In this document: positions 1 through 6,666 of the stretch, piece after piece
How positions within the stretch are numbered: position 1 is the first letter of the stretch
Layout of the letters: every line of letters starts with the position of its first letter
Assembly: GCA_002506085.1 (NCBI GenBank)
Contig: DAWV01000015.1
Location: forward strand, 1 to 13,126
DNA from: Methanocorpusculaceae archaeon UBA425
GTDB taxonomy: Archaea; Halobacteriota; Methanomicrobia; Methanomicrobiales; Methanocorpusculaceae
DNA: 13,126 nucleotides
Direction of reading: 5' to 3'
Made by a program: the position numbers and the translations under genes
The notes under the pieces: model-generated
Told to the model about the DNA's origin: nothing
The model's database searches: none
What the model saw: the letters and a program-made list of their open reading frames with translations, nothing else

Positions 1-75
1 CGTTGATTTCCGTGGGTTCCGTGTGGGGGACGTGGGAGGGTACTACATGGGTTCCATCCAACCGATTATTTTTAT

Positions 76-230
76 TTTCCGTGTTTCTGTGTGATTTGCG
101 GGTTGGACGCGGAACGCGGCCGACCTTAGCAGAGCAAATCTTTGATTTGCGGGTTTCCGTGTTTTCCGTGTGATGGCGGGTTGGAGACGCAGTCGACAAC
201 CTTAGCTGAGCAAGGCTTTGCCTTGCGGGG
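76..230 (+). repeat. Two tandem units of about 78 nt, each with a covarying hairpin
   Basis: Unit 1 (76-153) and unit 2 (154-230) both begin TTTCCGTGTTT, pass through GCGGGTTGGA and ACCTTAGC, and end in a short hairpin followed by GGG. The unit 1 hairpin is GCAAATC-TTT-GATTTGC (134-150) and the unit 2 hairpin is GCAAGGC-TTT-GCCTTGC (210-226). Two stem positions differ between the units, and both changes are compensated on the other arm, so the 7-bp stem and TTT loop are kept while sequence changes. The right-end copy carries the unit 1 form at 13052-13068. Function is unknown; it could be a structured RNA, a terminator or a protein-binding site. Confidence 0.8.
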
Positions 231-286
231 ATGCGGCCATCAAAAAAGAATCCCGTACAAGAAACCGAAGTACATCCAAAGAATCC
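76..286 (+). repeat. Left copy of a long intergenic repeat, inverted relative to the right end
   Basis: The element matches the reverse complement of 12975-13126. Exact blocks are 76-110 with 13092-13126 (35 nt), 121-151 with 13051-13081 (31 nt) and 154-174 with 13030-13050 (21 nt). A diverged block follows, about 235-286 with 12975-13024. The left copy carries about 60 nt (roughly 175-234) that the right copy lacks; these are the bulk of a second tandem unit. Positions 1-75 hold only degenerate TTCCGTG-like words, perhaps the worn edge of a further copy. I see no transposase, coding sequence or clear target duplication, so I call it an intergenic repeat family rather than an insertion sequence. 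Confidence 0.85.
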
Positions 287-297
287 CGCTTGCGCAA

Positions 298-389
298 ATC
301 CAATTCTATTCACCGAGGGAAAGGGGGGCGATAAACGACAGCGGATGTACTCGAAGGCTTCGCCCCGGTCACCCCCTCCCGAATTGGAT
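298..389 (+). repeat. Long imperfect hairpin between the left repeat and the atwA leader
   Basis: ATCCAATTC (298-306) is perfectly complementary to GAATTGGAT (381-389). Inside, GGGA then GGGGG on the left arm can pair with CCCCC and TCCC at 372-380, with a two-base bulge. A G-rich stretch partly resembling positions near 12880-12912 in reverse complement suggests it belongs to the same repeat neighbourhood. I found no coding potential that I trust here. Its role is unknown. Confidence 0.5.
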
Positions 390-454
390 CCAGATCAACA
401 CCGCGTAAGTCCTATTCAATGCGTAATCTTTGAATACTCAGAAAATGTTACCCG

Positions 455-520
455 CAGGCGCACATACCCGCCTGATTATTGTCCGGCTATAATCAGGGTA
501 CAGTGCGGCAAAAGTCGCAC
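455..520 (+). promoter_or_regulatory. Three consecutive hairpins upstream of the MCR-activation operon
   Basis: Hairpin A pairs CAGGCG (455-460) with CGCCTG (469-474). Hairpin B pairs CCTGATTAT (471-479) with ATAATCAGG (489-497), a perfect 9-bp stem around a 9-nt loop. Hairpin C pairs GTGCGGC (503-509) with GTCGCAC (514-520) around AAAA, with one G-T wobble. A and B share 471-474 and so exclude each other, which is the geometry of a switch; B could equally be a dyad operator. Where transcription starts is not clear: weak AT-rich TATA-like candidates lie near 428-436, 488-495 and 541-550. If the first is used, the hairpins lie in the mRNA leader; if the last, they lie upstream of the promoter. 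Confidence 0.45.
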
Positions 521-592
521 AATACCATAACCCGCTTCTAAAAACTAATAACCACGTAAAACAAACTATTACGATTATAGAAGGAAGAACAT

Positions 593-2362
593 ATGAAAAC
601 TCCATTTATAACGATAAAGGACCTCATCATGGACTTTCCAGCCTCAACGGAAAATCCCGACCAGACATCAACCGAGATGGTCAGAGTACTCGATCACATC
701 AACCTTGAACTCTCCGAAGGAGAAATCGTCGGTGTAATCGGGAGGAGCGGTTGTGGTAAAACCGTTCTCATTCATTTGATTCGCGGAATCGACCAGGCAC
801 CAACCGCCGGAAAAATTATTTATCACATTTCACACTGCCCGAAATGCGGTAAAATTGAATTCAAGAGTAAAGCCGGGAAAGCCTGTCCTGACTGCGGTGA
901 AAAGCTCATTGCAAAGGATGTCGACTTCTGGGCACCGGAAAACGAGCAGATCAAAGCCAAAATCATGAAAAGGACATCGCTCATGTTCCAGAGGACCTTT
1001 GCCCTTTATGGAGATGACCGTGTCATTGAAAACATCCTCCGCGCCCTGGATGACATCAACTATCCCCAGGAAAAAGCCATATCCCGTGCTGCCGACTTAC
1101 TTGATGAGGTCAGACTCAGTCACAGAATGATGCATATCTCCCGGGACCTCTCCGGCGGAGAAAAACAGCGTGTCGTCCTCGCCCGACAGCTTGCCCGCGA
1201 ACCGCTCTTCCTTTGTGCGGACGAGCCGACCGGAACCCTTGACCCGAAGACCGCCCGGATTGTTCACGACCTTTTAAAGAAAGCCGCTCATGAAAATAAT
1301 ATGGGTATGATTGTAACCTCACACTTTTCCCAGGTCCTGGAAGATGTCTGTGACAGAGCAGTTCTCCTTGACGATGGAAAAATCATCAAAATCGGCACCC
1401 CAGAAGAAATCGTCGACGAGTTCATGAAAGGTTATCATGATGACCGTGTATATGAAGACCAGGTTTTCGGAGAACCGATCGTCCGTGCTGAAAACCTTCT
1501 GAAAAAATTCATCGCCGTTGACCGCGGGGTCATCAACGCGGTGAACAATATCTCCTTCGAGATAAACGAACGTGAAATCTTTGGCATCATCGGCGTATCC
1601 GGCGGAGGGAAAACCACTCTCTCCAAGATGATTGCCGGTCTCTATGAACCGACTTCAGGCAAACTCCACGTCAGAATAGGAGACGAATGGGTTGATATGT
1701 CAAAACCCGGATACCTCTACCGCGGGAGAGCCAAACAATATATCGGGCTCCTTCATCAGGAATATGATCTTTACCCGCACAGAACGGTCATAGACAACTT
1801 AACTGACGCAATCGGTCTCGAGTTCCCGAAAGAACTCGCCACGAGAAAAGCACTCATCACCCTCAAAATGGCAGGTTTCACCGAAAAGAAGGCGCATGAT
1901 GTTCTTCACAGATATCCGGCAAGCCTCTCCGAAGGTGAAAAACACCGTGTTGCCCTGGCCCAGGTTTTAATCAGAGAGCCCCGTATCATCCTTCTTGACG
2001 AACCGACCGGAACAATGGACCCCATCACCAAAGTCGATGTCAAGCATTCCATCATGCATGCCCGTGAAGAGATGGACGAGACGTTTGTTATCGTATCACA
2101 CGACATGGAGTTCGTGAAAGATGTTTGCGACCGCTGTATGTTTATGCGCGGCGGTAAAATCATCGCCATCGGCCCGACGCATGAGGTCCTTACCAATCTC
2201 TCGGAAGACGAAAAGGTCCTGATGAAAGAATCTGTAGAAAAGGAGCGGATCCGCGCGGAAACCGGCAAACCGAAAGGGGTTACTCTTGCAGGAGGAGCCC
2301 CGGAAGCAGAAGTAAGCGAGGGCGCTCTGCATGAAACGACCGAAGAAATGTTTGAGATGTAG
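593..2362 (+). CDS. atwA: Methyl-coenzyme M reductase activation component A2 (AtwA), double ABC ATPase
   Basis: This is a soluble ATPase with two ABC domains and no membrane segments, the family required for ATP-dependent reductive activation of MCR. Domain 1 has Walker A GRSGCGKT (50-57), Q-loop MFQR (131-134), signature LSGGE (186-190), Walker B ending LCADEP (about 207-212) and a switch histidine at 244. Domain 2 has Walker A GVSGGGKT (334-341), signature LSEGE (445-449), Walker B LLDEP (467-471) and a histidine at 503. All catalytic residues look intact. A CPKC (82-85) plus CPDC (98-101) pair, inserted between Walker A and the Q-loop of domain 1, looks like a zinc knuckle or rubredoxin-like metal site. 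The ATG start has AAGGAAG at 581-587 and is first in the operon; mmp3 follows after 9 nt. The acidic C-terminal tail (about 565-589) looks flexible. Confidence 0.95.
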   Translation: MKTPFITIKDLIMDFPASTENPDQTSTEMVRVLDHINLELSEGEIVGVIGRSGCGKTVLIHLIRGIDQAPTAGKIIYHISHCPKCGKIEFKSKAGKACPDCGEKLIAKDVDFWAPENEQIKAKIMKRTSLMFQRTFALYGDDRVIENILRALDDINYPQEKAISRAADLLDEVRLSHRMMHISRDLSGGEKQRVVLARQLAREPLFLCADEPTGTLDPKTARIVHDLLKKAAHENNMGMIVTSHFSQVLEDVCDRAVLLDDGKIIKIGTPEEIVDEFMKGYHDDRVYEDQVFGEPIVRAENLLKKFIAVDRGVINAVNNISFEINEREIFGIIGVSGGGKTTLSKMIAGLYEPTSGKLHVRIGDEWVDMSKPGYLYRGRAKQYIGLLHQEYDLYPHRTVIDNLTDAIGLEFPKELATRKALITLKMAGFTEKKAHDVLHRYPASLSEGEKHRVALAQVLIREPRIILLDEPTGTMDPITKVDVKHSIMHAREEMDETFVIVSHDMEFVKDVCDRCMFMRGGKIIAIGPTHEVLTNLSEDEKVLMKESVEKERIRAETGKPKGVTLAGGAPEAEVSEGALHETTEEMFEM

Positions 2363-2371
2363 GGTTACATC

Positions 2372-3916
2372 ATGACCGACATCCGGATTTTTCTCAATGG
2401 CGAGCAGAAAACCGTTGCGGAAAAAACCACACTCCAGACCCTCCTCCCGAATCAGCCGGAAGGAACTTCGGTCGTTCTCCTTTTGCCCGGGAGTGTTTCC
2501 CGGGAGAAGACCTCGCATCTTCGTCTTTCCACAACTGCGGGGGATATTGTCATTGAACTCGCAAAAAAAGTAAGTTTTCCCATTCCAACCGGAGAGACCG
2601 GTCAGAATCTCCGGGTCCATTTCGAGGACAAAAACGCGGTCTCGTTTGGACCATTCCCGGAAAACTTCACGCCCGACAAAAAAACCTACCACTATGAAAG
2701 GGGAGCTGTTTGTCTTGGTTCAGGCGGATATGATTCGAAAAATGCCTATCTGACATTTTCCCGACGGGAACACATGGGAGACCATGGGGCGGCAAAAGGC
2801 GGGGCGATTCTGGGCAAAGTAATTTCCGGTCTCGGCATTATGAACCGCTGGAGAAACGGGGACACGATTACCAGAATCGAAGAGGTCTTTTCCAGCACAG
2901 ACTCGACCAATGCGAAAGTAACCGCTGATCTCACCACTGAAGTCAAAGACAGGATGCAGATATTTTCTGAAATTCTCATCACCGCAGAAGGATATCAGAA
3001 AAATCATGCCGAGATTGATTGTTCTTTTACGGAATCTGTTGAGCACATGCTTTTCTGCATGCGTGAAAACATATACAGCGTAGACCGGACTGCATCCACA
3101 TATATCAGAGACCATACGGAAGGGAGGCTCTTCGTCCCGCAGGAACTCCAGAAACCACGGCGTGAAGGGACCGTAACGGCGAGAACTGCAGGAAAAAGCT
3201 GCGGGGCAATCTACATCTATGCAAAGGATGTGCCGAGTAACCCTCATCATACGCGGACTGGTTCTGTCACAAGAGGTATCGAACTGGTTAAGTTCGCACC
3301 CGAAAAAACCCGGCTCTCGGTCAAGGTCGAACCGGTATTGTTTGACCTTCGCGGTCTCCCGCTCGGAGAAGCCGTTGCTCTCGCAAAAGAACGCGGTCTC
3401 AAAGTAATGGCTGATAACAAAGATGTTACCGGCAGGGTTGTCATCGACCAGAAACCGGCAACGACCCTTGAGATTCTCAAAACCGGAAAAGTCTCGCTCT
3501 ATACGGTCAGTCTGGATAATGTAATCGATATAACGTTAGATTACAAAAAAGCACCGAAATCGGTCGATCTGTTCCGGAGGGTCACCGGACTGAAACGGTA
3601 TGCAATCGGCACGATGCCGTTCATTTACAACGGTGATGATGAAATGTTCCTCTTCAAACCACGGTTTACCACCGATATAAACATCATCCCGGAAAACATA
3701 CTGACAAAACCGGCCAAAATCAATGCCCTTGCTCTGACAAACGATTCCCGTCATGCAGTCGGCATGGTGGGGGTAAGGGTTGTCGAAAATGAAGAATACG
3801 GACCGACCGGCGAACCATTCGAAGGAACCAACATAATCGGAACCGTCATCGATATGGATAAACTCCCTCTGATGAAGGAGGGGGACATCGTGTACATCAG
3901 GGAGGGAAAACAATGA
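2372..3916 (+). CDS. mmp3: Methanogenesis marker protein 3 (Mmp3)
   Basis: This is a 514-residue methanogen-specific protein, close to the usual family length of about 500. The first 40 residues read like a ThiS/MoaD-type beta-grasp domain, with an LNG turn and KTTLQTLL, but without the C-terminal Gly-Gly end of a carrier. Residues 107-155 contain the family's GGYDSKNAYLTFSRREHMGDHG-region signature. The stretch around 266-310 (GAIYIYAKDVPSN, then TGSVTRGIELVKF) recalls cyclophilin-like peptidyl-prolyl isomerases, to which the family has been weakly linked. FDLRGLPLGEAVALAKERGL (324-343) resembles a PASTA-like repeat. It sits between atwA and mmp6 and its stop overlaps the mmp6 start, which fits a subunit or assembly factor of the MCR activation complex. 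The Shine-Dalgarno site is weak, so translation may be coupled to atwA. The family call is strong; the domain readings are by eye. Confidence 0.9.
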   Translation: MTDIRIFLNGEQKTVAEKTTLQTLLPNQPEGTSVVLLLPGSVSREKTSHLRLSTTAGDIVIELAKKVSFPIPTGETGQNLRVHFEDKNAVSFGPFPENFTPDKKTYHYERGAVCLGSGGYDSKNAYLTFSRREHMGDHGAAKGGAILGKVISGLGIMNRWRNGDTITRIEEVFSSTDSTNAKVTADLTTEVKDRMQIFSEILITAEGYQKNHAEIDCSFTESVEHMLFCMRENIYSVDRTASTYIRDHTEGRLFVPQELQKPRREGTVTARTAGKSCGAIYIYAKDVPSNPHHTRTGSVTRGIELVKFAPEKTRLSVKVEPVLFDLRGLPLGEAVALAKERGLKVMADNKDVTGRVVIDQKPATTLEILKTGKVSLYTVSLDNVIDITLDYKKAPKSVDLFRRVTGLKRYAIGTMPFIYNGDDEMFLFKPRFTTDINIIPENILTKPAKINALALTNDSRHAVGMVGVRVVENEEYGPTGEPFEGTNIIGTVIDMDKLPLMKEGDIVYIREGKQ

Positions 3917-4374
3917 AACCCTATGTTCCGCAGTATGTCGGGACTGTAACGAAATATGTGTTCGTGGATTCCCCGGACACGACCCCCCAGGATATCGCAA
4001 CAGCCGCCTATGAAATTGCTCAGGGTGTGATGATTAAAGAGACCTGTTTCGGGTGCCAGATTACCGGCTTGCCGGAAGATGTCAAAAGAATCGTCGACCA
4101 CCTGCGTCTCCTTGATCCCTTTAGAATCTTCATCAAAGACCGCGGATTTCCTCCGGGAGATTCGAGAAGGTGCAGAGCCGATCTCGGCGGTGCAAGACCC
4201 GGTTACCTCGGGCACGAATATGAAATGGGCCTCGTCAGATACTTCTCGCACGGTCTCAAAGAAACCGACGGAATGACAAAACAGGCACTCAAAAAAGCCG
4301 CGGGTAATGAACTCCCGGTTGAAGAACCGCTCGATGCGGAAATACTCGAAAAACTCTTCTCGGAGGAGGAATAA
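3913..4374 (+). CDS. mmp6: Methanogenesis marker protein 6 (Mmp6)
   Basis: This small soluble protein of 153 residues has the length and motifs of the family. KETCFGCQITG places a CxxC at C45/C48, and a downstream RRCRADLGGARPGY block contributes C87. These three cysteines could bind a metal or Fe-S cluster, but no known cofactor motif is complete. The charged tail (about 115-153) is rich in Glu and Lys. It overlaps mmp3 by 4 nt (ATGA) and mmp5 by 1 nt (TAATG), so the three are probably translationally coupled. Its role in MCR activation is inferred from the operon and from the family's restriction to methanogens. Confidence 0.9.
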   Translation: MKPYVPQYVGTVTKYVFVDSPDTTPQDIATAAYEIAQGVMIKETCFGCQITGLPEDVKRIVDHLRLLDPFRIFIKDRGFPPGDSRRCRADLGGARPGYLGHEYEMGLVRYFSHGLKETDGMTKQALKKAAGNELPVEEPLDAEILEKLFSEEE

Positions 4375-4823
4375 TGGCAAAAGTTTTCATCTATCCGGCA
4401 ACCAGCCTCATCTTATCCGACCTTGTAGAAAGGTTCGGCCACGAACCGCTCGGGTCGGCGATTTCGATCCGTGAACATGTCCAGACACCGGGATTTGATT
4501 CGCCGCCGATTCAGATGACCTCCGAAGACCCGCAGAAAGGTCTGAAATGGGCAGCAGTCGAGGTCCCGTCAGGCGTCCGTGGACGAATGTCCCTTTATGG
4601 TCCTCTTGTGGAACAGGCAGAAGCCGCCATCATCATCGATGAGCCGGACTTCGCATTCGGCTGTATGGGTTGTGCGAGAACAAACGAGCTTCTCGTATTT
4701 ATGCTCCGGGAAAAAGACATGCCGAGACTTGAACTCAGATACCCGGCAACCAAAGAGGAGGGCGTCACCTTTGTCGCCAAAATAAAACAGTTCCTGAAGG
4801 ATCTGGAGGTTAAACATGAATAA
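4374..4823 (+). CDS. mmp5: Methanogenesis marker protein 5 (Mmp5)
   Basis: This 149-residue soluble protein matches the family in length and in its hallmark FAFGCMGCARTNEL (94-107), which gives a CxxC at C97/C100 directly followed by an Arg-Thr-Asn-Glu block. A short hydrophobic strand (AAIIIDEPDFAF) precedes it, as in a Rossmann-like fold where cysteines sit at the end of a strand. GGAGGAGG lies just upstream of the start, which overlaps the mmp6 stop by one base. The biochemical role is unknown; the cysteine pair suggests redox or metal binding within the MCR-activation gene set. Confidence 0.9.
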   Translation: MAKVFIYPATSLILSDLVERFGHEPLGSAISIREHVQTPGFDSPPIQMTSEDPQKGLKWAAVEVPSGVRGRMSLYGPLVEQAEAAIIIDEPDFAFGCMGCARTNELLVFMLREKDMPRLELRYPATKEEGVTFVAKIKQFLKDLEVKHE

Positions 4824-6084
4824 GAACGAACAGCCGGTAAGAATTGCCCAGATTACATGCGGGGCAGAATACAGCGGCATCCAGAATGAAATCACGTCCG
4901 CGGCGGAAACAGTTGGCGCAAAAATGTTTTATCCGGATGTTGTCCTAAAAGATGTAAAACGTGCCTACAAGGATTTCGGTCTGCCGGTGAAAAGTCCTGA
5001 TCTGAAACTCGCCATTGCACGGGCAGAGGCAATTGTCGAGGGGAGAATCGAAGCTGACGGAATTTTCATCGCGAGCTGTTTCCGCTGTGCTGAAGCGGCA
5101 ATTGTTCGAAACGAACTCAGGAGATATATTATTGAAAATTCAAAGATTCCGGTGGTTTCCTATTCGTTCAACGAACGAACCGGTGCCTCGACTCTCCTGA
5201 CGAGACTCGAAGCTCTTTCGACCATCGCAAAACGCCGGTCGCTGATGGCGCGTGAGGTTCAGGTCGGAACGACGATGGGTGTCGATTCCGGATCTTCTAC
5301 CACGAAATGCATCATCATGCGTGATAATGAGATCATCGGAACCGGCTGGAGACCGACGACCGACGTGCTGAAAAGTGCCGACGATGTTATTGACTTGGCA
5401 CTCAAAGAGGCGGATCTCAAAATCTCCGACATCGAAGCGACCGCGACCACCGGATACGGGCGGTTCCTTGTCGGCAAACATCTCAAAGCCGATTTGATCC
5501 AGGAAGAACTCACCGTCAACTCGAAGGGAGCGGTCTATCTGGCAAACGCCCAGAAAGGATTTGCAACCGTCATCGATATCGGCGGTATGGACAATAAAGC
5601 AATCAGCGTAAACGACGGGATACCCGGCTCTTTCACAATGGGAGGGATCTGCGCCGGAGCATCCGGACGGTTCCTTGAAATGACCGCAAAACGTCTCGAC
5701 GTTGACATCACCGAACTCGGTCCGCTCTCCATGGAAAGTGAAGGCGGCGAAAACGTGCCGATGAACAGTTACTGTATCGTGTTTGGAACCCAGTCCCTGG
5801 TCAATGCTCTCGCGGCGGGATACAAACGTGCAGACGTCGCGGCAGCAGCGTGCCACAGTGTCGCCCAGCAGGTGTACGAACAGCAGCTCCAGGAAGTTGA
5901 TATCAAAGAACCGGTCATTATGGTCGGCGGCTCGGCACTTATTCAGGGGCTCGTTCGCGCCATGGGAAGAATGCTCAGGACAGAAGTCGTTGTGCCCCAT
6001 CATGCCCAGTATATCGGAGCCGTTGGAGGAGCACTGATTTCATCGGGTTTCGTGGACAAGAAGGAGAAATCAAAGGAGGCATAA
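4816..6084 (+). CDS. mmp15: Methanogenesis marker protein 15 (Mmp15), BadF/HgdC-type ATPase fused to an HgdB-like segment
   Basis: The protein has two parts. Residues about 1-140 resemble the C-terminal end of a 2-hydroxyacyl-CoA dehydratase/benzoyl-CoA reductase subunit, with IASCFRCAEAAIVRNELRR (C88, C91) and PVVSYSFNERTGA. Residues 150-422 are an ASKHA-fold ATPase of the BadF/BadG/HgdC family: phosphate-binding GVDSGSSTTK (155-164), ATTGYGR (210-216), IDIGGMDNK (253-261), CAGASGRF (279-286) and VGGSALIQGL (370-379). C279 and C320 (in SYCIVFG) align by context with the two cysteines that hold the subunit-bridging [4Fe-4S] cluster of HgdC, so the protein probably dimerises around a cluster and couples ATP to low-potential electron transfer. 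It has a strong GGAGGT at 4805-4810 and overlaps mmp5 by 8 nt. The acceptor is not shown by sequence; the MCR nickel centre or its electron carriers are the obvious candidates. Confidence 0.92.
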   Translation: MNKNEQPVRIAQITCGAEYSGIQNEITSAAETVGAKMFYPDVVLKDVKRAYKDFGLPVKSPDLKLAIARAEAIVEGRIEADGIFIASCFRCAEAAIVRNELRRYIIENSKIPVVSYSFNERTGASTLLTRLEALSTIAKRRSLMAREVQVGTTMGVDSGSSTTKCIIMRDNEIIGTGWRPTTDVLKSADDVIDLALKEADLKISDIEATATTGYGRFLVGKHLKADLIQEELTVNSKGAVYLANAQKGFATVIDIGGMDNKAISVNDGIPGSFTMGGICAGASGRFLEMTAKRLDVDITELGPLSMESEGGENVPMNSYCIVFGTQSLVNALAAGYKRADVAAAACHSVAQQVYEQQLQEVDIKEPVIMVGGSALIQGLVRAMGRMLRTEVVVPHHAQYIGAVGGALISSGFVDKKEKSKEA

Positions 6085-6666
6085 ATGTCAGGTTTGGACT
6101 ACTTCGAGGTGGAGTGCACCGAAGAAGGCTCGGACAATTATAATAAAATCGCCACCACCGTTCTCCAGGACCATAACCTTCTTGGAATAGTGGAGGGGCT
6201 CCACATTTACATCAATCCGGCGTATCCATTGTTCGTGGCAACCGGGTTCATCCGCCAGACACGGTCTGTGATTCGTGTTTCGGATGTCGGCAACGTTCTG
6301 ATTCAGGATGGAAAGGCAACGATTTCCGTGGGTGACGAGACCTACCTTGCGGCCATGCTCAAAATGTTCTGGCAGAAATTCGGGCACGACAATGTTGACC
6401 AGCCGGACCGGTTCACCGTTATCATCAAAAACGTGGATATTCCAAAAGACCTGAGAGAATGGGTCGTAATCGACCCCTCGGAATCTCTCTTCAAAGATTT
6501 AATCTATGCAATCCAGGTCATCGCCCCGGAGGGATTCAAGGTCAGGCGGGAGAACTATGGAAAGAACCGTTTCTCGTTTGCTGCGAGTGAAAACACCCTG
6601 CCCGCAGAAGATATCGAGAAAATCATCGCGGACCGGTTTGCAAAAATGGAGGAGACTCTCCGATGA
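6085..6666 (+). CDS. mmp17: Methanogenesis marker protein 17 (Mmp17)
   Basis: This 193-residue soluble protein matches the family by its opening (YFEVECTEEGSDNYNKIA) and the central FIRQTRSVIRVSDVG and MLKMFWQKFG segments. It has only one cysteine (C11) and no nucleotide-binding motif, so a scaffold or protein-protein role is more likely than catalysis. The start follows the mmp15 stop with no gap, and AAAGGAGG lies at 6072-6079. Its last codon overlaps mmp7 by 4 nt. Membership of the MCR activation assembly is supported by the operon and, as I recall, by structural work on a methanococcal complex; that part cannot be judged from sequence. Confidence 0.9.
   Translation: MSGLDYFEVECTEEGSDNYNKIATTVLQDHNLLGIVEGLHIYINPAYPLFVATGFIRQTRSVIRVSDVGNVLIQDGKATISVGDETYLAAMLKMFWQKFGHDNVDQPDRFTVIIKNVDIPKDLREWVVIDPSESLFKDLIYAIQVIAPEGFKVRRENYGKNRFSFAASENTLPAEDIEKIIADRFAKMEETLR

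Noticed and set aside
1..240. CRISPR-like reading of the repeated TTTCCGTG words
   Set aside because: Units are about 78 nt, imperfect, only two in tandem and conserved throughout, so there are no unique spacers.
142..530. Two overlapping plus-strand frames of 88 and 99 codons
   Set aside because: They lie in the repeat and hairpin region, have no plausible ribosome site, low-complexity basic composition and no recognisable domain. The peptide RIPYKKPKYIQ reappears only because the DNA repeat is copied at the right end.
1..592. tRNA or other standard RNA gene in the left spacer
   Set aside because: I found no cloverleaf arms or T-loop consensus; the hairpins do not assemble into a known RNA class.
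2096..2692. Minus-strand open frame of 198 codons across the atwA-mmp3 junction
   Set aside because: It is antisense to two confident genes, with no domain and no ribosome site.
5140..6003. Minus-strand open frame of 287 codons opposite mmp15
   Set aside because: It is antisense to a well-recognised gene, and its composition (many His, Asp, Phe, Cys, Arg) is typical of an antisense shadow.
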